Source: a virus
DNA: 64,000 nucleotides
Reading direction: 5' to 3' (one strand)
Virus record (IMG/VR): IMGVR_UViG_3300040960_001631
Span: 55,998-119,997 of that record
Position numbers and translations under genes: made by a program. Numbering within the stretch: position 1 is the first letter of the stretch; every line of letters starts with the position of its first letter. The notes under the pieces are model-generated. The model did not search any database. It saw only the letters and a list, made by a program, of their open reading frames with translations, and was not told where the DNA came from. Below, piece by piece: positions 41,718 through 48,881 of this stretch.

Positions 41718-42096
41718 TTTGACTATCGCCTGGCGAAACTCTGTAATTGTCTTCTACTGAATCTGGTGTACTAACTTCAGTAATACTTGAACCTGCTTCT
41801 AGACAAACAAGTTGATGCGGTTGTAGTGGAGGATTATGCCAAACATCTCCTTCTTTAAGTTCTTTTTCATACATTGTAGCATCTTTTGTATCAATCCATT
41901 TGACCATAAATTTGCCATTATTAACAAACCAAGATTCGTCTTTTTCTTTATGAAAATGCATACTAAACTTAGCTCCTGGGCGTTCAAACACCATTATTTT
42001 ACCACAGTATTTGTCGTTAGTAGCCCAAATTAATTCATATCCCCATCCTTTTTTTACAAAACCTTCTAGTCTTGTAGATTGATCAGTTTGCTGCAT
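41710..42096 (-). CDS. Cupin-fold sugar-pathway protein
   Basis: 128 aa single-domain cupin. GAKFSMHFHKEKDESWFVNNGKF is read as motif 1 (HxH with a downstream Glu): short forms FSMHFHKEKDE and SWFVNNGKF. Motif 2 is GDVWHNPPLQPHQL. The family includes mannose-6-phosphate isomerase type II C-domains and WxcM-like sugar isomerases. By context, between hldD and gmhB, it could isomerise or bind a heptose or hexose phosphate. It might substitute for the missing GmhA isomerase, which is speculative because GmhA is a SIS-fold enzyme. It overlaps both neighbours, indicating tight coupling. Confidence 0.7.
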   Translation of the reverse strand: MQQTDQSTRLEGFVKKGWGYELIWATNDKYCGKIMVFERPGAKFSMHFHKEKDESWFVNNGKFMVKWIDTKDATMYEKELKEGDVWHNPPLQPHQLVCLEAGSSITEVSTPDSVEDNYRVSPGDSQNG

Positions 42097-42913
42097 TTAT
42101 ATAATCCTCTATATTAGTCCATTGCATGTCTATAGTATTGTTTAGTTTTGTTAGATCGGCACAAGTAAATTCTTGGTATTGTCCTTTTAAATTTTCTGGC
42201 ATATCAATAAGACTAATTGCTGCATTATATTTGTTTGAAATACAATCTGCAACTGTGTAAAAACTTACAGCACGACCTGTACCTACATTCCAAATACCTG
42301 ACTCTTTTACGTCAAACATTTTTTCGTGTACACGACATATATCTTCAACACAAACAAAGTCTCTTAGATAATTTTCTGAATTTCTAAATAGTTCAATATA
42401 ACCTTTTTCTTTTGCTTGACTTGTAAATTTAGTAAATGGACTAGCCATACTACCTTTTTGTTCTTCGTTGTATTGTCCATAAACATTAAAATAACGGAAT
42501 CCTTGTATTGTAATATCAAATTCATCTTTGTATTGATTTACAAATCTGTCAAACAAATATTTTGACCAAGCATACGGAGATTGTGGTAGTAAAGGGCCAT
42601 CTTCTCTAAAGTGTGTAGGCTTATATCCACCATATACACTTGCACTGCTAGCATATTGAAAGTTAACACCAAAGTGCCCACAAGCTTGTAAAAGTCGTGT
42701 ACTCATTTCAAGATTTTGTTCTAGTATAAGATCTACATTTGTTTCTGTAGTAGAACTATTTGCACCTAAGTGTACAACCCAGTCATAACCTTCAGGATCG
42801 GGAATAGCATTAGGAACATAATCCCAACCTTCTACTTCGTGTCCTTGCGACTGTAAATATTGTGCAACATTTGCGCCTATAAATCCTTTGTATCCTGTTA
42901 CTAATATTTTCAT
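42083..42913 (-). CDS. hldD: ADP-L-glycero-D-manno-heptose 6-epimerase-like (HldD)
   Basis: 276 aa extended short-chain dehydrogenase. NAD(P)-binding GYKGFIGANVAQYL (residues 7-20), HLGANSSTTE, YASSASVYGG, catalytic YxxxK (Tyr114, Lys118 in SPYAWSKYLFD), RYFNVYGQ, EQKGSMASPF and NSENYLRDFVCVEDI. The HxGAxSSTTE, KGSMAS and SEN..RDFV blocks are diagnostic of HldD/RfaD rather than a generic GalE-like epimerase. It converts ADP-D-glycero- to ADP-L-glycero-beta-D-manno-heptose, the donor for LPS inner core. It overlaps hldE by 4 nt and the cupin gene by 14 nt. Confidence 0.88.
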   Translation of the reverse strand: MKILVTGYKGFIGANVAQYLQSQGHEVEGWDYVPNAIPDPEGYDWVVHLGANSSTTETNVDLILEQNLEMSTRLLQACGHFGVNFQYASSASVYGGYKPTHFREDGPLLPQSPYAWSKYLFDRFVNQYKDEFDITIQGFRYFNVYGQYNEEQKGSMASPFTKFTSQAKEKGYIELFRNSENYLRDFVCVEDICRVHEKMFDVKESGIWNVGTGRAVSFYTVADCISNKYNAAISLIDMPENLKGQYQEFTCADLTKLNNTIDMQWTNIEDYINAAN

Positions 42914-44049
42914 TTATTTTTCTCTATAATACTTGTTGTGCTAAATCCCTCTACAGTAGGAATAATTTTTACAGGCACAATGTCATGCCCAACTACTTGT
43001 TCTACAGTGTAATCTCCACCTTTAACGATCATATCAGGGTTTAGTTTTTTAATTAATTCGTATGGTGTATCTTCATCAAACACAACAACTTCGTCTACCC
43101 AAGACAATATTTCTAATTGTTCTTTGCGTGTTTGTTCTGTGTTTATAGGACGACTGTCTCCTTTAAGGCGTTTTGTACTAGCATCACTGTTAATACCTAC
43201 TACTAATTTTTCACCTAGTTCATGTGCCTGTTTTAGAAGTGTTAGATGTCCTCTATGCAATATGTCAAATACACCATTTGTAAATATTGTGCGATATTGT
43301 AAGTCTTCAGGCTTAACCACATATGTGCCAGTGTGTTTGACTGATTCTGTTGCACCTTTAACTGCTAGTTTAAGACAGTCTTCATAGTTTTTACCTTGGC
43401 TCATACCGTAAACAAACGTAGCAAGAAAACAATCACCTGCACCTGTAACATCATTTACTTCTACAGGATCTGTTTCTATAGTATAATATTCGCTGTCTAT
43501 TTGTGCTATAGTAGGATCACTAGCAGCAGTAATAATTATATTACCAGTCCAATTTGTAAAACCTAATTCTTCAAACTCTTTGCGATTAGGTTTTACTAAC
43601 CAAGCGCCGTCATAACAACTAAAATGACGTTTTGGGTCAACAATAATTTTACAATCATACTTGTTGATATGTTCTATAATTTGTTGTGAATATTCTAGTA
43701 CACCTTTGTTGTAATCGCTTAGTATTACAACATCATAAGCTGAAAAATCTTTTTTGTAAATTTCATTAAGTGCAGTAGTGCCGTCTGTTTTGTAATCTTG
43801 ATCTATACGTGTAACATAATGCCCATCGCACAACACACGAGTTTTAACACACTTAGGCGATGATAAATCTAACATTTCTACATCGACTTGCAAATTCATT
43901 AGATTAAGGTATACAAGGTATGCACCGCCCCATTGTTCCCAACTGTCTTGTTGACTAACAACAGGCACTGGAGCCTCAGGACTCAACCGTGTTGATGTTC
44001 CTGTAATATATTTGTCAATGATAATGTCGCCAATAACTAAGACTTTCAT
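42910..44049 (-). CDS. hldE: Bifunctional heptose kinase/adenylyltransferase-like (HldE), compact
   Basis: 379 aa, about 100 shorter than E. coli HldE. N-terminal PfkB kinase: VLVIGDIIIDKYITG, TRLSPEAPVPVV, EQWGGAYLV, VILSDYNKGVL, IIVDPKR, and catalytic NDVTGAGDCF (GAGD at 203-206). C-terminal nucleotidylyltransferase: IFTNGVFDILHRGH (HxGH at 265-268), VVGINSDASTKRLKG, MIVKGGDYT. Most of the shortening is in the kinase, between GGAYLV and the lid region, and near the end of the domain. It makes heptose-1,7-bisphosphate and then ADP-heptose. A perfect sigma70 promoter lies so close that the mRNA should begin at or next to the ATG. It is first gene of the heptose operon. Confidence 0.9.
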   Translation of the reverse strand: MKVLVIGDIIIDKYITGTSTRLSPEAPVPVVSQQDSWEQWGGAYLVYLNLMNLQVDVEMLDLSSPKCVKTRVLCDGHYVTRIDQDYKTDGTTALNEIYKKDFSAYDVVILSDYNKGVLEYSQQIIEHINKYDCKIIVDPKRHFSCYDGAWLVKPNRKEFEELGFTNWTGNIIITAASDPTIAQIDSEYYTIETDPVEVNDVTGAGDCFLATFVYGMSQGKNYEDCLKLAVKGATESVKHTGTYVVKPEDLQYRTIFTNGVFDILHRGHLTLLKQAHELGEKLVVGINSDASTKRLKGDSRPINTEQTRKEQLEILSWVDEVVVFDEDTPYELIKKLNPDMIVKGGDYTVEQVVGHDIVPVKIIPTVEGFSTTSIIEKNK

Positions 44050-44055
44050 AAGTTT

Positions 44056-44084
44056 ATTATACTTTATTTTGAATTAAGTGTCAA
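44056..44084 (-). promoter_or_regulatory. Consensus sigma70 promoter of the heptose operon
   Basis: On the minus strand, TTGACA (44084-44079) and TATAAT (44061-44056) are separated by 17 nt. The ATG of hldE begins 6 nt after the -10 box, so a normal +1 falls on the start codon and the transcript would be leaderless. The promoter lies partly within the 3' end of the Nudix gene. Confidence 0.85.
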
Positions 44085-44511
44085 GTAAATTAATAGTTTG
44101 AAACACAGTTTCTAACTTGTTTAGATTAACTTTGCTTTGAAGTGTGTTGCGTAAACCGTGATGTAAAGGTTTTGGCCATTTAGTAAATGAACACCAGGCA
44201 TAACCGTCATGTTCGTTGTTTAACTTAGGTATAAACTCTGTTTCGACAATGCATAGATATGTATGAAAATAAAAAAGATTGTCAGATGAGATAAAACTTT
44301 CTAAAGGGAGTGTTTTTTTAATATCAGGAAGAAACCCTATCTCTTCCTCAATTTCTCTACGTAACCCTTCCCATGGAGTTTCGGTCCCTTCATTGGTTCC
44401 GCCTACAAGTCCCCATAAATTGGCACGTTTGCCTTGTGTTCTATGTAGAAATAAAAATCTGTTTGTATCTAGTGTATAAAAAAGTGCACCACTACATGTA
44501 ATCTTGCTCAT
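44074..44511 (-). CDS. Nudix hydrolase
   Basis: 145 aa. The Nudix box is complete: GTNEGTETPWEGLRREI then EEEIGF, matching G-x5-E-x7-R-E-U-x-E-E-x-G-U (residues about 38-60). The preceding strand LWGLVGG and following acidic strands fit the fold. Nudix enzymes hydrolyse nucleoside diphosphates linked to another group: nucleotide sugars, oxidised nucleotides or capped RNA. Next to hldE it could act on ADP-heptose or limit its level, or it could clean oxidised dNTPs. The sequence does not specify the substrate. It follows gp15 by 8 nt without a clear ribosome site and is probably transcribed with gp14-gp15. Confidence 0.88.
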   Translation of the reverse strand: MSKITCSGALFYTLDTNRFLFLHRTQGKRANLWGLVGGTNEGTETPWEGLRREIEEEIGFLPDIKKTLPLESFISSDNLFYFHTYLCIVETEFIPKLNNEHDGYAWCSFTKWPKPLHHGLRNTLQSKVNLNKLETVFQTINLLDT

Positions 44512-44519
44512 ACAAGTAA

Positions 44520-45929
44520 TTAGCCTGCTAGATCAATTCTCCATGTACCAATTGGATAATCACCGTCTATACTTAATAACCATTCGCCGTCTTTATAACG
44601 ATACTGAACACTTGTATTTAAATTTGTAGTGTAGGTAATTGTAGAAGTTTCACTTGCATCAAAAACTATGTTCCATTTAGAACCATCCCATTCTATAATA
44701 TCATTTATATCTGCAACTAAATTTGTATTATCTGCATTTTTCCATGCACTAGGACCTTCACCTGTTGTTTTATCACCAACTGCCTCCAATAGCAATAACC
44801 GTAAACCATTTGTTTTTATATCACTAGGATTAAATCCTGTAGGATTAATAATATAATCTATTGTAGTTCTGCCATCTATAATTGTATCAGACGGAAAACT
44901 ATCCGTGTCAAAATTAATTTCAATTCTTGTTTCGTCAAACGGATTTATTGCAAAAGTTCCTGTTATTGTATTACTATTTTCTGAGTTAGTTAAGTATATT
45001 CTACTAACATCTGTTTGGTATGTACTAGGGAATGCTTCAAATATTTCTTGCCAATTTCGTGCACCAATAATACCGTTAGCATACAACTGCGCACTGCCGG
45101 AACTAAGGTATACTCCGTACTGTCTATAGTTTACATTGGCCATTTCATCTACAACAGCAGTTTGTGCTTTTCTATTGTTATCGTCACCTGCCATTCCAGG
45201 TAAAAAGTCGCTGTATGCATTACTTACTGGACCACTAACTCCATCTTCAATTGTTCCTCTACTTTCATCAAACATACTTGTAATAATATTTGTTATAACA
45301 CCCATTTTCTTAACTTTAGTAGGCGGTGATATATAAATTGGAATAGTAAATGTTAGCGTAGCAATATCAATTTCACTGTCAACGCCAATAGGCACACTTC
45401 TATTTGACCACTGTACATTTTCTAAGTTAACAACAGTAATGCTGGTCCAATCAATAAAATTATCTGTAGTTTGCATTTCTAAACTAGGATTAAACAGCAC
45501 AAGTATTTGTTCTAGTATTTGTAATTTTTGATCTGTATTGCTAGCCCATATATCAGCATTGATACGCATGATATATGGAGTGGGAATTAAACGTTCTACA
45601 GTATAGTTTTTTCCTTGATAGTTAAGGTATTCTTGATTTTCTTCGTCCCATGCACGTTCTCTAATGTTAACAGATCTTGTATAAGTAGCATCTGTTAATC
45701 GATCTCTATCTAATTCTAAACCAGTTACATATACTGCTATTCTCGGAGCACTTGGTAATTTGTTTTCTGAGTTTTCTCTAATTATATTTGCAACTTGTCT
45801 TGTTAGATCACCGTAGGTAACTGGAACATCTTTGGTGTTGCCTTTACCGTCTTTAACAGGAAAGTTACTCAAAATGCGCATCATTTGAGTAGTGTATCTT
45901 CTTATTTGTCCGTCATAAAAATGTAACAT
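44520..45929 (-). CDS. Tail sheath stabiliser/tail terminator (T4 gp15-like)
   Basis: 469 aa. The N-terminal about 250 residues follow the T4 gp15 plan: MLHFYDGQIRRYTTQMMRILSNF, VPVTYGDLTRQ, PSAPRIAVYVTGLELD, PTPYIMRINADIWASN, KLQILEQILVLFNPSLEMQT, and IATLTFTIPIYISPP. This resembles gp15 FYNSSFRRYATLMGDLFSN and related blocks. The extra C-terminal 200 residues are beta-rich and absent from T4. The hexameric ring caps tube and sheath and joins the head. It is on the minus strand with gp14 (4-nt-type overlap at 45929), opposite to gp13, gp18 and gp19. Confidence 0.82.
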   Translation of the reverse strand: MLHFYDGQIRRYTTQMMRILSNFPVKDGKGNTKDVPVTYGDLTRQVANIIRENSENKLPSAPRIAVYVTGLELDRDRLTDATYTRSVNIRERAWDEENQEYLNYQGKNYTVERLIPTPYIMRINADIWASNTDQKLQILEQILVLFNPSLEMQTTDNFIDWTSITVVNLENVQWSNRSVPIGVDSEIDIATLTFTIPIYISPPTKVKKMGVITNIITSMFDESRGTIEDGVSGPVSNAYSDFLPGMAGDDNNRKAQTAVVDEMANVNYRQYGVYLSSGSAQLYANGIIGARNWQEIFEAFPSTYQTDVSRIYLTNSENSNTITGTFAINPFDETRIEINFDTDSFPSDTIIDGRTTIDYIINPTGFNPSDIKTNGLRLLLLEAVGDKTTGEGPSAWKNADNTNLVADINDIIEWDGSKWNIVFDASETSTITYTTNLNTSVQYRYKDGEWLLSIDGDYPIGTWRIDLAG

Positions 45930-47092
45930 TATGAATTGTCCGCTCTAGGTTTAAGAGCTTTAGAAAGGCTCTGTCTTTCTTCAACAACTTCGCCGTCAAT
46001 TTCATTTGTATTTGTGTTGTTGATAAATTCTGTTTTATATGTTTGACGTTCTAATGTATTGCTTAGTGTCATTCTAATATCATCACTTACTTTGACCCAA
46101 CGAGTACCGTCGTATCTAAACATTCTGTTTGGAAGAAAATCAGAACGTAAAAAATAATCTCCTTCTTGATTATCTATCGGGAAAGAAATTCCAAAACCAA
46201 ACGGTGCACCATTTGGTGCAACATCTCCTGTACCTACAAGGTATCCTGTATATCCTTCTCTGTCTGGACGATCTGTGATTTCGTCTGCTCGGGTGTTAAT
46301 ATTTGATGCATCTAATTCTGTTTGATCAGCAGTTCTTAATGCAATACTGCCGTCATCATTTGTTGCAACTGTATAGTAATGACTTATATCGTAACCTGAT
46401 TTAGGTGCATCTGCTTCAGCCTGTGCAACTACTGCATTTGATATTTGCATTTCTTTTTCGTATGTACTAAGAATATCTCTTAGTGTAGTATCTGTATCTT
46501 CACTTGCTGGCAAGTCTAATATTTCTGCGTATTCTTGACCATCATAAATTTGCTTTAATTTTAAGCGATATAAATGCGGATACCAAGTTTGCGAAAATCC
46601 TTCTGCTGCACGATTAACATCCTCTACAACATAAAATCTTTTGAGTGCCATACTATAATCATTAAGAGCGTATTCGTCTTTTAAGTGAGGCAATTCAATA
46701 ACATCACCGCTCATAGGTTTACGTCCTAAAGTTTTAACAATGCTATTAATATGCACAGTCATAAACAATGTATCATTACTTAAAAATAAACCAAATTGAC
46801 TTAGATCAAAATCTATATCTTGAACGTTGTAAATACCTCTAGTTGTATAAACATCTGGATCGTATTTTCTATCTCTGTTTTCTAAAAACAATAAATCTTG
46901 AATATTAGTTTCTTTTACTACATCGTATTCTGGTTGTGTAGCACTACGATCATCTTCTGATGGATTGTTAGGTCCTAGATATTTGTGTATGTTTACATCA
47001 GTACCGCCAACCGTAAACATCTCTTGGATCTGTTTGTCCAAAAAGTGATAGTCATTGCCGCGTTCTGGTTTATATAATGATAGTCTTGGCAT
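45929..47092 (-). CDS. Neck protein gp14-like
   Basis: 387 aa from the ATG at 47092 (start MPRLSLYKPERGNDY). An ATG two codons upstream (47098) is also in frame. The shorter start fits the family N-terminus and the predicted transcript start. Blocks GNDYHFLDKQIQEMFTVGG, DVNIHKYLG, IDFDLSQFGLFLSNDTLFM, GDVIELPHLKDEYALND and QTWYPHLYRLKLKQI match the T4 gp14 neck protein (gp14: GDLIYFP, then VWVEP). It helps close the filled head and bind the tail. The late promoter motif ends 5 nt before the ATG, implying leaderless mRNA. It is divergent from gp13. Confidence 0.8.
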   Translation of the reverse strand: MPRLSLYKPERGNDYHFLDKQIQEMFTVGGTDVNIHKYLGPNNPSEDDRSATQPEYDVVKETNIQDLLFLENRDRKYDPDVYTTRGIYNVQDIDFDLSQFGLFLSNDTLFMTVHINSIVKTLGRKPMSGDVIELPHLKDEYALNDYSMALKRFYVVEDVNRAAEGFSQTWYPHLYRLKLKQIYDGQEYAEILDLPASEDTDTTLRDILSTYEKEMQISNAVVAQAEADAPKSGYDISHYYTVATNDDGSIALRTADQTELDASNINTRADEITDRPDREGYTGYLVGTGDVAPNGAPFGFGISFPIDNQEGDYFLRSDFLPNRMFRYDGTRWVKVSDDIRMTLSNTLERQTYKTEFINNTNTNEIDGEVVEERQSLSKALKPRADNS

Positions 47093-47097
47093 ATACA

Positions 47098-47119
47098 TAT
47101 TTATCGTAAGCGATAAATA
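47098..47119. promoter_or_regulatory. Back-to-back divergent late promoters
   Basis: CGATAAATA occurs on the plus strand at 47111-47119 and, as an inverted copy, on the minus strand at 47098-47106, separated by 4 nt. The plus copy serves gp13 (ATG at 47138, leader with CGGAGA); the minus copy serves gp14, with only 5 nt before its ATG. Confidence 0.75.
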
Positions 47120-47137
47120 CTATACGGAGAAACTTAT

Positions 47138-47896
47138 ATGGCAGATTTAGCAACACAGAAACAAGAAATATTTGACTATGTAAATGCCTTCTTAGGAGGC
47201 GGCATGGTCGACGTTGAACTCGATCCTATACATTATCAAACTGCATTAACAAAAGCATTAACTCGTTTTAGACAACGTAGCGATAATAGTGTTGAAGAAT
47301 CGTATATGTTTTTAACAACAGAAATTGATCAAAATGATTATGTACTGCCAAACGAAGTTATCGAAGTTCGTAAAATTTTTCGTAGATCAATTGGTTCACG
47401 CACAGGCGGCGGCGATGGCGGCTCATTGTTTGAACCATTCAATTTAGCATATACAAACACTTATCTACTTTCAAGTTCAAAAATGGGCGGACTAGCAACT
47501 TATGATTTGTTCTCGCAGCATCAAGAACTTGTCGGACGTATGTTTGGATCATTTATTGAATTTAAATGGAATACAACTAGTAAGAAACTTACTATGCTAC
47601 AACGACCAAGAGCAGAAGAAGAACTATTACTTTATTGCTATAATTATCGTCCTGATTCAGAATTGTTAAATGATTATCTAGCAGTACAGTGGATTAAAGA
47701 TTATACACTTGCAAGTTGTAAGTATATGTTAGGCGAAGCACGTTCAAAGTTTGCTACTATTGCAGGCCCTCAAGGTGGATCAACTCTTAACGGCGACACA
47801 TTAAAAGCAGAAGCACAAGCCGAAATGGATAAACTTGAAGCTGAAGTTTCGTTGGCTGTTGCAGGCGGGACAGGATACGGATTTTTAATTGGTTGA
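47138..47896 (+). CDS. Neck protein gp13-like
   Basis: 252 aa behind ACGGAGAA. Blocks include KQEIFDYVNAFLGGGMVDVEL, YQTALTKALTRFRQRSDNSVEESYMFL (shown in parts: YQTALTKALTRFRQRS and DNSVEESYMFL), LPNEVIEVRKIFRRS, NTYLLSSSKMGGLATYDLFSQ, EFKWNTTSKKLTMLQRP, WIKDYTLASCKYMLGEARSKF. This plan matches gp13 of marine T4-like phages, the head-closure neck protein that binds portal and gp14. It is shorter than T4 gp13 (309 aa). It diverges from gp14 across paired late promoters. Confidence 0.8.
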   Translation: MADLATQKQEIFDYVNAFLGGGMVDVELDPIHYQTALTKALTRFRQRSDNSVEESYMFLTTEIDQNDYVLPNEVIEVRKIFRRSIGSRTGGGDGGSLFEPFNLAYTNTYLLSSSKMGGLATYDLFSQHQELVGRMFGSFIEFKWNTTSKKLTMLQRPRAEEELLLYCYNYRPDSELLNDYLAVQWIKDYTLASCKYMLGEARSKFATIAGPQGGSTLNGDTLKAEAQAEMDKLEAEVSLAVAGGTGYGFLIG

Positions 47897-47920
47897 CAAA
47901 CTTTTTTAATCTGCTATAAT
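47893..47920 (+). promoter_or_regulatory. Consensus sigma70 promoter for the P-loop kinase
   Basis: TTGACA (47893-47898) and TATAAT (47915-47920) with 16-nt spacing overlap the gp13 stop codon. A start near 47927 leaves a short leader with AGGAG before the ATG at 47945. This implies early expression of a gene embedded among late genes. Confidence 0.85.
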
Positions 47921-47944
47921 ATATAGAAATAATAGGAGTTCTAT

Positions 47945-48505
47945 ATGTTACCTAAACTACTTGTAGTTGGACATGGCAGACACGGCAAAGACACTGTTTG
48001 TGAATTATTAGAAAAATACGGCTACACATTTCAATCTAGTTCTAAGTTCTGTTCAGAACTTTTTATATTCAACGATTTAAAAGACAAGTACGGTTATGCA
48101 GATGAAGAAGAATGTTATGCAGACCGACACAATCATCGTACTGAATGGTACAATATGATTCATGATTATTGTAAAGATGATCTAGCACGTCTTGGGCGTA
48201 ACTTGTTTGCACAAAACAATATCTATTGCGGCTTGCGCAACAAGCGAGAATTCTTTGCAATGCAAAACGAAGAAATCTTTGACTATGCTATTTGGGTAGA
48301 TCGTACAGATCATTTACCTACAGAAGATCCTAGTTCAATGAGTATTGAACAATGGATGTGTGATTACACTATTGACAACAACGGTGATCTAAAAAGACTA
48401 GAAAAAAACGTTGATGTATTAATTCGTACTATTTTTAGAAATCAGGGAGTAGGTCACCTTGTCGCCAACGCACCCCGTCCTTTTGAATTATTCGCTGACA
48501 GTTAG
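47945..48505 (+). CDS. P-loop nucleotide kinase-like protein (dNMP-kinase type)
   Basis: 186 aa. The Walker A-type loop GHGRHGKDTVCELLEKYG (residues 8-25) resembles GxxxxGKDT of T4 gene 1 deoxynucleoside monophosphate kinase and dephospho-CoA kinase relatives. FQSSSKFCSELFIF, RTEWYNMIHDYC and a helix with GLRNKREFFAM (lid or LID-arginine region) are compatible, and FDYAIWVDR could be the Walker B strand. It would phosphorylate a nucleotide, probably a dNMP, to feed DNA synthesis. It has its own early promoter. Its 3' end overlaps the convergent HNH gene by 71 nt. Confidence 0.75.
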   Translation: MLPKLLVVGHGRHGKDTVCELLEKYGYTFQSSSKFCSELFIFNDLKDKYGYADEEECYADRHNHRTEWYNMIHDYCKDDLARLGRNLFAQNNIYCGLRNKREFFAMQNEEIFDYAIWVDRTDHLPTEDPSSMSIEQWMCDYTIDNNGDLKRLEKNVDVLIRTIFRNQGVGHLVANAPRPFELFADS

Positions 48506-48770
48506 CACATATAGTTTTTAAATTGTTTGGCCGACAATTATTTAAATCGCCGTCAATATGAAACACATTAAATTGTTCTTCATGGCTAGATCTAAATCCA
48601 CATTTTTCACAAACGTTTTTCTTTTCATATCCTCTTTGCTTCCATTTAGGAATGCCATGATTTAAACCATACTTTAAACAAACCTCACATAGTTTGCGGT
48701 AGTATGTTTTACCATTTTTTTTATAGTTTATAGCGGCAGGACGCTGTCCGCACTTGCATAATGGTCTCAT
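48435..48770 (-). CDS. HNH endonuclease with zinc ribbons
   Basis: 111 aa. CKCG...CEVC and CEKCG...CANCQ form two CxxC pairs around an HNH core: FNVFHIDGDLNNCRPNNLKTICANCQ, here split as FNVFHIDGDLNN and CRPNNLKTICANC (His of HID, Asn-Asn, final His replaced by zinc cysteines). The protein is nearly complete for this class and resembles a small HNH nuclease I associate with T4-like marine phages near neck or sheath genes. It could be a homing-type nuclease or a packaging nuclease. It is convergent with the kinase, and a minus-strand late motif sits 4 nt before its ATG. Confidence 0.82.
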   Translation of the reverse strand: MRPLCKCGQRPAAINYKKNGKTYYRKLCEVCLKYGLNHGIPKWKQRGYEKKNVCEKCGFRSSHEEQFNVFHIDGDLNNCRPNNLKTICANCQRIIQKDGVRWRQGDLLPDF

Positions 48771-48774
48771 ATTG

Positions 48775-48783
48775 TATTTACCT
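48775..48783 (-). promoter_or_regulatory. Late promoter for HNH, adjacent to the start codon
   Basis: Minus-strand AGGTAAATA ends at 48775; the gap to the ATG (48770) is 4 nt (CAAT). A start site about 6 nt downstream would lie within the start codon, so a leaderless mRNA is predicted. Confidence 0.55.
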
Positions 48784-48837
48784 CACCTTTTTCGTCCCTT
48801 TTTTGAAGCTATATGCGGCATGATTTTCAATATTATT

Positions 48838-48845
48838 GGTAAATA
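48838..48845 (+). promoter_or_regulatory. Late promoter of the tail sheath gene
   Basis: GGTAAATA precedes a leader of about 30 nt with AATAGGAGAAT before the ATG at 48882, a normal leadered late gene. Confidence 0.65.
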
Positions 48846-48881
48846 CTTGTAGAGAACACTATCCAATAGGAGAATAAGAAA

